The notes under the pieces were generated by a model. That model was not told the origin of the DNA and made no database searches. It worked only from the letters and a program-made list of their open reading frames with translations. Of a stretch of 64,000 nt of DNA, positions 8,009 to 14,919 are shown piece by piece. The stretch is from Fimbriimonadaceae bacterium (GTDB lineage Bacteria > Armatimonadota > Fimbriimonadia > Fimbriimonadales > Fimbriimonadaceae). Location of the stretch: the NCBI GenBank assembly GCA_019454105.1, contig CP075364.1, positions 186,001-250,000 of the forward strand. The letters run 5' to 3'. Position numbers and translations under genes: made by a program. The stretch's first letter is position 1. The number at the start of each line of letters is the position of its first letter.

Positions 8009-10215
8009 AGGGAGATTATGGTTCTCTTGGCGTCGAGCCAGACCAGGGCCCCGGTTTTGTCCAGGTTACGGTTCGAGTCGGGACAACCGCTCAGATAAAG
8101 GCACTTGGGGCACCCTTCTAGGCAGGGACAGCCCTTCAGAAGCTTCGTCGCCGCTTCCGTCCATTCATGGGCGGTCTCCATCAGCCTCTCGCTCAGGCCG
8201 ACCCCTCCAGGAGTTCGGTCGAAGACATAGACCGCCGCTTCCCCTGTCTCGTAGGTCATGGAGTACCAAGCAGACTCGATGTCAGCTCGGTCGCACCCTG
8301 CGAACAAGGGCGCGACCGACAGGAAAGCGTGTTCCAAAGCGTGGACGGCCCCGGCGTCTTGGATTCCCAATCCCTGCACACTGAGCCTGACTCCGACTGT
8401 CTCGCAAGTATCGGGAGGGAGATCCAGTTCCTCTTCTCCGAGCACCGAGCCGTCCTCCAGGGAGACACGGACAAAGCCCGTCACGACCGTCGTCACTGCG
8501 AGTCCCATCAGCTTCATCAAGCCCGACTCGTGGATCGTCGTCGTCGGGACGACCACGGAATTGACGAGAGAGCGGGTTGAATACGGCGGCTCTTCGGGTC
8601 TCAACTCGGCCTGACCTCGGGCGAGGTCGAACTCCTCGATGACGAATCTTTGGCCTCGGTGGAGATAGACCGCTCCGGTGTGGGCCTCGCGCATGGCCCG
8701 CCACTCCTCCATTTCCCCAACGACAGCCCCGGCCGACCTTAGCAAGACCGACCTTCCGCCGGCACCCCGAATGTTGACCTGCTCGGCAGGAGAACGGTCT
8801 TTCGGATAGAAGTAGCCTGCCGGTCTCGCCACCAGTTCTTGGGCCTCGGTCAGAGACTCGGCCGCACGCCGGGCGCCAGGATGGAACTGATCGAGTTCCT
8901 CGGATGAGACGGGCCGCTCGTGGGCCATGCATTTGATCTGCCCCGCGAGCACGTAGGGATTGCCCGGTCGGACCGTGGCCGCCTCGATCGATGCTCCAAG
9001 CAGCAGGTCGGGGTCTTCGACCAACGACTGTTCCAGCGGATCTTGGCGGGTCACGAGCACGGCCAGGCCGTCGCGACCTGCTCGACCTGCCCGGCCCGCT
9101 TGCTGCCAAAAGCTCGTGACCGTCCCTGGAAAGCCGTTCATCAGGACGACGTCCAGCCCGCCGATATCGATTCCTAGCTCCAGCGCGTTGGTCGAAGCGA
9201 GACCGACCAGGCTCCCGTTCAGGAGTCTGGACTCGATCTTCCTACGCTCCTCGGGGGTATATCCAGCGCGATAAGAGTCAATGACGGTGGGATCGGCACC
9301 CAGCCGGGTCAGAAGATCTCGGGCCAGCCGCAGCACGACCTCTGTTCCGACTCGAGACCGGCAGAAGGCCAGGGTCCTCACTTGGCGCGCTGCCAGCGTG
9401 GCCAAGAGGCGAGCGGTCTCATAGGCGGGACTGTAGGCGTCGTCCTCTGGCGCTTCGAGAAGGACGATCGTGCGGGATCCCTGAGGCGAGGAGTCTTCGT
9501 CCACGACCACCGGGGTTCGCCCTGTCAGGTCTTCGAGGAGTCTGGCCGGGTTGGCGATGGTCGCCGAGGTCGCGATGATGACCGGTTTGGAGCGGTTCCA
9601 CTCGCTCAACCTGAAGAGGCGCCTCATCACCCCGGCGACGTGCGACCCGAACACGCCTCGGTAGACGTGGAGTTCGTCGAGCACGACGAACCGGAGAGAC
9701 TGGAGCAAGGACCGCCAGTTCGAGTGGTTGGGCAAGATCGACAAGTGGAGCATGTCGGGGTTGGAGATCACGATCTGAGCGTGATTGCGGATCATCGCCC
9801 GCTCCCCTCGGGGCGTGTCGCCGTCGAAGACGCCGATCCTGACCCCGGTCGGAGCGACAGCTTGCAGCTTCGCCGCTTGATCGCGGGCAAGAGCTTTTGT
9901 GGGATAGAGCAAAAGGGAGCGGGCCGCTGGTTCCGAAAGTACCGAACGGAGGATCGGGAGGACGTAGCAGAGCGACTTGCCGGAGCTGGTCCGGGTGGCG
10001 ACGACGAAGTCCCGCTTCTCCGAGGCGAGCTCCAAGGCGCGGGCCTGCTGATGAAAGACGCCAGAGATGCCGATGCCCTGGAACGGGCCAGCCAAGATGT
10101 CAGTATCGTCGGGCCAGGGGCAAGTTCGGCCGGGGCGCGGTTCGATCGTGCGCACCTGAGCCCTCTCTCGACCGGTCACTTCGAGGACGAGGTCGGTGAG
10201 CTCTTTGCTAGTCAA
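8005..10215 (-). CDS. MrfA/YprA-type DEAD/DEAH helicase with DUF1998
   Basis: 736 residues, matching MrfA-type helicases (about 750), which act in mitomycin-lesion repair in Bacillus. Helicase motifs: Q-like FHQQARAL, Walker A ATRTSSGKS, YPTKALARDQ, motif II DELHVYRG, motif III ATSATIANP, and in domain 2 STNALELGIDIGGLD and QQAGRAGRAGRDG. The C-terminal DUF1998 ends in the four-cysteine cluster CPCLEGCPKCLYLSGC, as in MrfA. The start is a TTG at 10215 overlapping the tatC stop by eight bases. The exonuclease partner MrfB is not adjacent. Confidence 0.92.
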   Translation of the reverse strand: MTSKELTDLVLEVTGRERAQVRTIEPRPGRTCPWPDDTDILAGPFQGIGISGVFHQQARALELASEKRDFVVATRTSSGKSLCYVLPILRSVLSEPAARSLLLYPTKALARDQAAKLQAVAPTGVRIGVFDGDTPRGERAMIRNHAQIVISNPDMLHLSILPNHSNWRSLLQSLRFVVLDELHVYRGVFGSHVAGVMRRLFRLSEWNRSKPVIIATSATIANPARLLEDLTGRTPVVVDEDSSPQGSRTIVLLEAPEDDAYSPAYETARLLATLAARQVRTLAFCRSRVGTEVVLRLARDLLTRLGADPTVIDSYRAGYTPEERRKIESRLLNGSLVGLASTNALELGIDIGGLDVVLMNGFPGTVTSFWQQAGRAGRAGRDGLAVLVTRQDPLEQSLVEDPDLLLGASIEAATVRPGNPYVLAGQIKCMAHERPVSSEELDQFHPGARRAAESLTEAQELVARPAGYFYPKDRSPAEQVNIRGAGGRSVLLRSAGAVVGEMEEWRAMREAHTGAVYLHRGQRFVIEEFDLARGQAELRPEEPPYSTRSLVNSVVVPTTTIHESGLMKLMGLAVTTVVTGFVRVSLEDGSVLGEEELDLPPDTCETVGVRLSVQGLGIQDAGAVHALEHAFLSVAPLFAGCDRADIESAWYSMTYETGEAAVYVFDRTPGGVGLSERLMETAHEWTEAATKLLKGCPCLEGCPKCLYLSGCPDSNRNLDKTGALVWLDAKRTIISL

Positions 10216-11017
10216 GACTGTCCAGAGCCGGGTCTCTTCCTTTGCCTTTGGAAGTCAGTCGGACGGCGAACACGGAGACGAAGAACAAAGCCGCCAAGGG
10301 TAGGGCCATCGCGGTCATGGTGAACGGATCGCCGGACGGCGTCAGGCAGGCAGCGAGGAAGAAAATGGCGACTGTGGCCTGTCTCCAGTACCGGAACAAT
10401 GTCTCGGGCGCGATCACCCCGATCTTGGCCAAGAAGTAGGTGACCACCGGTAGCTCGAACCCAATCCCAAAGGCCAGGACGATCTTGACGATGAGGAAGA
10501 CCATGGCGCCCGGCTCTTGGTACAGAGCCGTGCCCGGGAAGGAAGCGAAGAAGCTCGCGAACCACTTGAACGACGGCGGGATCATCATCCAGCCGATCCA
10601 GCAGCCGACAAGAAAGAGCACGACGCTGATGGGTCCAAGAACGCGGACCGGACGAATCTCGTTGGGCTTGAGCCCGGGTTTGACGAACCCCCAGATTTCC
10701 AGGGCCATGTGCGGCAGAGCGATCGTCAAGCCGATATAGAACGCCAGCTTCAACTGAAGCATGAACGGCTGGGTGACGTCCTTGAAGGGTTGCTCGAATT
10801 TGAGCCAGGTCGGAATGTTCGCTTGGACGACCTTGTCAAGGACGACGTACGCGGGCAAGGCCAAAAACCATCCGACGACTGTCATCACGAGGAGGACGCC
10901 CAGTACGCGAAGGATCCTCGCCCTGAGTTCGTCTAAGTGTTCGCCAAGAGTCGCGCGAAAGTCTTCAGGATCGTTGTTCGACCCTGAAGACTTCTTGGGC
11001 AAGAGGGCGAAAGCCAC
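10208..11017 (-). CDS. tatC: Sec-independent (Tat) protein translocase subunit TatC
   Basis: 269 residues with six hydrophobic spans. TatC is the twin-arginine signal receptor of the Tat translocon in the cytoplasmic membrane. The conserved N-terminal HLDELRARI is present (most homologues have HLxELR), as are the region around IGWMMIPPSFKWFASF, AFGIGFELPVVTYFL, and the terminal ACLTPSGDPFTMTAMALPL. It starts at a GTG, 12 bases after the stop of the Gly-rich gene, and overlaps the helicase. tatA is not in the window. Confidence 0.95.
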   Translation of the reverse strand: MAFALLPKKSSGSNNDPEDFRATLGEHLDELRARILRVLGVLLVMTVVGWFLALPAYVVLDKVVQANIPTWLKFEQPFKDVTQPFMLQLKLAFYIGLTIALPHMALEIWGFVKPGLKPNEIRPVRVLGPISVVLFLVGCWIGWMMIPPSFKWFASFFASFPGTALYQEPGAMVFLIVKIVLAFGIGFELPVVTYFLAKIGVIAPETLFRYWRQATVAIFFLAACLTPSGDPFTMTAMALPLAALFFVSVFAVRLTSKGKGRDPALDSLD

Positions 11018-11029
11018 GCCCAGCTCTCT

Positions 11030-12556
11030 TTAGCGCTCGAGTTCGAGCGTGAAGGTGATCCGGCTTCGACTGATCATCTTCTGGTTGGCGGCACCGCCCC
11101 CGGTTCTTTGTCCGAACGTGCTGCCAGTCCCTGGGCCGCTGCCTTGCATGGCCGGGCCGCCGCCGGGTCCGCCAGGGCCGCCTTGCCGTCCGCCGCCGCG
11201 TCCGCCACGGTTCTGTCTGATCTGGAACGACCCGTCAGGGTTCACGAACCAGTCCGAGGGCCACAATCTGTGTCCGTCGTCGCGGGTCGTGCCGCGACCA
11301 CCACCGCCACCGCCGCTGTCCCCGTCGTCGCCAGCACCGGCGAGCCCGCGTCCACCGCCTGGTCCACCGGCCCGGCCCCCGCCCGCGGCGCCCCCGCCGG
11401 TCGCGCCAACGTCCACCAGGGACTCCTGCGTCAGGTTGACTTCGTTGCGCACCATCAGGCCCCGGTCAAGAGCGAAGTACATGGTGCTCGTGAAATCAAT
11501 TTTGGCGGCCTCGCCGGCGACGCTGTTCAGGTTGCGGACGTTCTTCAGGTCTTCGGCGCCCAGCGAGATGGTCTGCTTGATAAGCGCGCAGGGAAGCCCC
11601 TTGTACCAGCGGACGCCCAGGAACTCGCCTCGGGACGGGAGGACTTGAGTGAACTTGTCCACGCGCCGCATTTCGCTGAACTGCACGTTGCCGAAGGGCT
11701 GGCCCCCGCTCCAACTGTCGCCCGGCTTCACCTGCTTGCTCGGCAGAAGCGGCCAAGGCAGAAGCGCATAGTAGTTCGTGGAGGGTTCCTGACCGCTCTG
11801 AAGGTCGAGGCCGAAGTAAGCGGGCAAGGCTCCGAAAACTTCGCGTCCGACGTCCGTGATCTTTAGGTAGAGCGGCATGAGGTCGTGCTCGCTCGCGACG
11901 ACCGGCTGGTTCGACCCTTCGATGACGACCGTGGCTGTGGCCTTGCCCTTGTCAGGCAGGATCTGGATCCGCATCAAGCCAGTGCGTTGGCCTTCGTACG
12001 ATCCGACGGAATCCACAGCATAGAGCAACCGGTTCGTCCGGGTGGTCAATGAGAGACTCGGGGCTCGACCGCCGAGCCGAGCCTGGGCCTGAGAGATCAT
12101 CGAAGCTTCTTGTTCGATGTCCAGTCGATAAACCCGCTCGATTCCGGGGACAAAGTTGTATCGGAGCTTGAACCCATTGGCAGGGATCTTGATCGTCGTC
12201 TGGTTGTCCACGACGACGTTCACGCTCGAACGGCCAAGTTCATAAACCTTGCCCCCAGTCTCGTTGTACAGCCTCGTCTCGATCTTGGCTGGCCCGTCGG
12301 CGATTCCTCTGGCTTGCGTGTCCAAGTTGTAGACGTAGTCCGTGCCCTCGATATCGGGCATGACCGCTTCCAGGAACCGGTCGTTGACATAAACTCCGAT
12401 GTATCCCCCTTCAGGAATGCTTCCCTTGGGGATTCGGACTTTGACGGTCTCGCGGACGCTTGATCCTTCCAGCGGTCGGCGGATCGTGAACGTCCCCTGG
12501 GCGCAAAGGGCGGCGCTCAGCAGGATCGCGAAGGCGGCTAAGGTCAGTCTTTTCAT
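11030..12556 (-). CDS. Secreted protein with Gly/Arg-rich C-terminal region, unknown function
   Basis: 508 residues with a signal peptide (MKRLTLAAFAILLSAALCAQ). Residues 23-120 resemble an Ig-like fold seen in secreted proteins (IRRPLEGSSVRETVKVRIP). The middle has a beta-rich segment (LRYNFVPGIERVYRLDIEQEA) similar in style to the N-terminal part of the metalloprotease at 22933-26319. From about residue 392 to 490 the sequence is low complexity, rich in Gly, Arg and Asp with RGG-like repeats. The final strand is ISRSRITFTLELER. I cannot name a family. It is the first gene before tatC in the minus-strand run. Confidence 0.7.
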   Translation of the reverse strand: MKRLTLAAFAILLSAALCAQGTFTIRRPLEGSSVRETVKVRIPKGSIPEGGYIGVYVNDRFLEAVMPDIEGTDYVYNLDTQARGIADGPAKIETRLYNETGGKVYELGRSSVNVVVDNQTTIKIPANGFKLRYNFVPGIERVYRLDIEQEASMISQAQARLGGRAPSLSLTTRTNRLLYAVDSVGSYEGQRTGLMRIQILPDKGKATATVVIEGSNQPVVASEHDLMPLYLKITDVGREVFGALPAYFGLDLQSGQEPSTNYYALLPWPLLPSKQVKPGDSWSGGQPFGNVQFSEMRRVDKFTQVLPSRGEFLGVRWYKGLPCALIKQTISLGAEDLKNVRNLNSVAGEAAKIDFTSTMYFALDRGLMVRNEVNLTQESLVDVGATGGGAAGGGRAGGPGGGRGLAGAGDDGDSGGGGGGRGTTRDDGHRLWPSDWFVNPDGSFQIRQNRGGRGGGRQGGPGGPGGGPAMQGSGPGTGSTFGQRTGGGAANQKMISRSRITFTLELER

Positions 12557-12596
12557 CGAGATTCAGTCCAATTGTTGGGCAAGCGCCCCGGGCAAC

Positions 12597-12626
12597 CTTA
12601 TAGAACGGACGTCCAAGTCCGCACAA
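12597..12626 (-). promoter_or_regulatory. Candidate sigma-70 promoter for the Gly-rich secreted protein
   Basis: Reading the minus strand, TTGTGC (12621-12626) and TATAAG (12597-12602) are separated by 18 bases. The gene starts 40 bases downstream at 12556. Pattern inspection only. Confidence 0.4.
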
Positions 12627-12663
12627 ATGTTACTACGAGCGGGACATGCCGCGCTGGTTCCCT

Positions 12664-14811
12664 CTAGTCTTTGGTGAGGATCAGAGCCGTATAAGGGGCC
12701 AGGTTCACCGTCCCGCTGAAGGGCATGCCGTCGTGGGCTTGGGAATCGGCCTGGAAGTTCGGCGAGAAAAGATTGCCGAAAAGGCTCGAATACCCGCTCC
12801 AATCGCTATTGAAGGCCACGCTCCAACCCCCGCCTCGCGGAAGCCCGATCCGATAGTTGTTATAGGTCGTGTTCCTAAAGTTCGCGACGACGACGACGTC
12901 ATCGCCGGATCCTCCATTGTTCCAACGATGGAACGCGATCACCTTGTTAGAATTATTAACATGGAAGGTGTTGAGGCTTTGCCCAGTCAGGCCAGCGGTC
13001 GACCCTTGGGTGTTCTTTCGGAGGCGGATGAGATCTTTATAAAGCTGGACGATTCCTGCGTGGACCGTTGCCTTGTTCCAATCTAAGGGGTCGTTATCGG
13101 CGAACCAGCCGTCCTCGAGGAACTCCTGGCCCATAAAGATCATGGGGATGCCGGGAGCGGTCATGACGAGGGCCGCTCCCAGGGTCGAGCGCTTTTGGGC
13201 CCAATAGCTGGCGGGGTTGACCGGGTCGATCTCGCTGGGCACCCTCTGCTTGCCGTTCGCGTTCTCGTCGTGCGACTCTGTGTACACGACGCGCTGAAAA
13301 GCGTTGCCGTTGAACCGCTCGTTGATCGCGTCCCGGATCGAGAACATGTTGCGCTGGTTGTCGTCGGAAGTCTTCAGGGCAGCCCGGACGGTGTGGACGA
13401 AGTTTGACCATTGGCTGTCGAAACCGGCGCCGCCTTGACTGGTCGGGCGAGTGACCCAAGAGTTGTTCTGGAGGTCTTCGGCGATATTGATCTTCCAAGG
13501 TTGGTTCGCGTCAAGGTCGTCGTTCAGCCACTGGAGGAGGCTCCAGCCGTCGGGGTTGTCGCCCCAGTTCGTGGTGCGCATGTTGAGCACGGAATCCCAG
13601 CGGAACCCGCTGACCCGGAAGTCGTTGGTCCATTGGCGTTGGTTCTCGACGATGTACTCGCGCACGGCTTGGCGCCCAAAGTCCGGCCGGGTGTTGCCCC
13701 AGGGTGTGACGGCTCGGTCGTCGTTATAAAAGAAGACGCCTCCCCAAGGGCCTTGAGACCAGCCGTCGAACCGCCAGATGTCGAGGTCACCAGGCCCGTA
13801 GTGGTTGTGGACGAGGTCGAGCAAGACGGCCATGCCCCGCTTATTGGCCTCGTCAATGAAGCGCTTCAGGTTGTCGGGCCCGCCATAGGCCGACTCGACC
13901 GCGTAAAGGTGCGAAGGGTTATAGCCCCAAGAGAAATCGCCAGGGAACTCCTGGATTGGTAGGAGCTTGATCGCATTGGCCCCGAGGTCGCGGACATGGT
14001 CGAGTTTGGCGATCGCTGTTGAAAAGGTGCCTGGCCCGCCGCCCGGGGTGTCGTTAAACGCCCCGATGTGCATCTGGTAGACGACGAACGTGTTCCATGC
14101 CGGTGTCTGGAAGTTGTTGGTCTGCCACTGATAGACGGACTGGTCATAGATGACCGAGTTTCCGACCGAGGAGGTGAGCTGCCGGGCCCAAGGGTCGTTC
14201 TTCCAGATGGTCTGCGACCCATTCCGAATGACGAACTTGTACTGCTGTCCAGGGCGGGCATTGCGGTAGTCGAGGCTGTACCATCCGCCTCCCTCTGTCA
14301 CGAGGGGCGCTTGGGTCGTGCTCCAGGAGTTGAACTGACCAGCGATATGGACACTGTTGGCGTTGGGCGCCCAAACTCGGAAGGAAGTGCCGTTAGCAAA
14401 GGGTACGGCACCCTTTCCGTTGAATTGGGATTTGACCTGTCTGACTGATTGAGTCAGCGTGTAGAAGGTCGTCGTTCTAGCGTGCGCGCCAATGTGCCAC
14501 ACGTCGCTTGTGAGGGGCGGCGACGAGGTGTTGCCGACGGTCACGGTCTTGATGCGGTCGTTTCCAGAAACCTTGTAGTCGTAGTTTTCAAGGGTCGGTG
14601 CGGCGCCGCGCCGAAGATACAGGTCGGCGACGCCTTGACGGAGTTGGAGCGTCGCGGACAGCTCGCCTTGCCAGTCCCTGGGTTGGATCGTGGCCGTCTT
14701 CCACTCTCCTGCCTTGAGAACCTGGATCGAAGGCGGAGTGACGGTAGGCTCTTGGGACAGCAGAAAGGCTGGCATCAGCCCAATCGCCAGACAAAGTAGA
14801 TTTCTTCTCAT
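12664..14811 (-). CDS. Secreted GH13 alpha-glucan branching-enzyme-like / alpha-amylase family protein
   Basis: 715 residues with a signal peptide (LLCLAIGLMPAFLLSQ). A unique N-terminal domain (about 25-125) is followed by a CBM48/E-set-like domain (FRVWAPNANSVHIAGQFNSW) and a GH13 barrel. Catalytic regions: LLDLVHNHYG (region I), VSGFRWDSVLNM with the nucleophile Asp (region II), INIAEDLQNN with the acid/base Glu (region III) and YTESHDENANG with the stabilising Asp (region IV). The set resembles branching enzymes and their relatives more than liquefying amylases. A C-terminal beta domain follows. Secretion argues for use on external alpha-glucan rather than intracellular glycogen. GAGGAT precedes the ATG at 14811. 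Confidence 0.85.
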   Translation of the reverse strand: MRRNLLCLAIGLMPAFLLSQEPTVTPPSIQVLKAGEWKTATIQPRDWQGELSATLQLRQGVADLYLRRGAAPTLENYDYKVSGNDRIKTVTVGNTSSPPLTSDVWHIGAHARTTTFYTLTQSVRQVKSQFNGKGAVPFANGTSFRVWAPNANSVHIAGQFNSWSTTQAPLVTEGGGWYSLDYRNARPGQQYKFVIRNGSQTIWKNDPWARQLTSSVGNSVIYDQSVYQWQTNNFQTPAWNTFVVYQMHIGAFNDTPGGGPGTFSTAIAKLDHVRDLGANAIKLLPIQEFPGDFSWGYNPSHLYAVESAYGGPDNLKRFIDEANKRGMAVLLDLVHNHYGPGDLDIWRFDGWSQGPWGGVFFYNDDRAVTPWGNTRPDFGRQAVREYIVENQRQWTNDFRVSGFRWDSVLNMRTTNWGDNPDGWSLLQWLNDDLDANQPWKINIAEDLQNNSWVTRPTSQGGAGFDSQWSNFVHTVRAALKTSDDNQRNMFSIRDAINERFNGNAFQRVVYTESHDENANGKQRVPSEIDPVNPASYWAQKRSTLGAALVMTAPGIPMIFMGQEFLEDGWFADNDPLDWNKATVHAGIVQLYKDLIRLRKNTQGSTAGLTGQSLNTFHVNNSNKVIAFHRWNNGGSGDDVVVVANFRNTTYNNYRIGLPRGGGWSVAFNSDWSGYSSLFGNLFSPNFQADSQAHDGMPFSGTVNLAPYTALILTKD

Positions 14812-14834
14812 GGCATCCTCGCCGCGACTGAACG

Positions 14835-14862
14835 ATTATACGCTCAGAATTCGTATTCTGAG
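14835..14862 (-). promoter_or_regulatory. TATAAT -10 and overlapping perfect inverted repeat upstream of the GH13 gene
   Basis: On the minus strand TATAAT (14835-14840) lies 23 bases before the start of the branching-enzyme-like gene. The perfect repeat CTCAGAAT-N4-ATTCTGAG (14843-14862) sits from just upstream of it through the -35 area, where no TTGACA-like hexamer is seen. This is the layout of a regulator-dependent promoter with an operator; the regulator is not identified. Confidence 0.5.
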
Positions 14863-14894
14863 GCCGATCTTGCGGAGATTTTGCAAGATCGGCC
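14862..14894 (-). terminator. Hairpin downstream of the pullulanase gene
   Basis: A perfect 12-base-pair stem, GGCCGATCTTGC (14862-14873) and GCAAGATCGGCC (14883-14894), with a nine-base loop, begins 25 bases after the pullulanase stop on the minus strand. There is no T-run on the distal side, so it may act as a processing or stability hairpin or an imperfect terminator. It touches the inverted repeat at 14843-14862. Confidence 0.5.
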
Positions 14895-14919
14895 ATGGTC
14901 GATCCACCTTGATCCGCGC

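Noticed and set aside
10440-10936. Plus-strand frames across tatC
   Set aside because: They lie opposite a certain gene and have no recognisable motifs.
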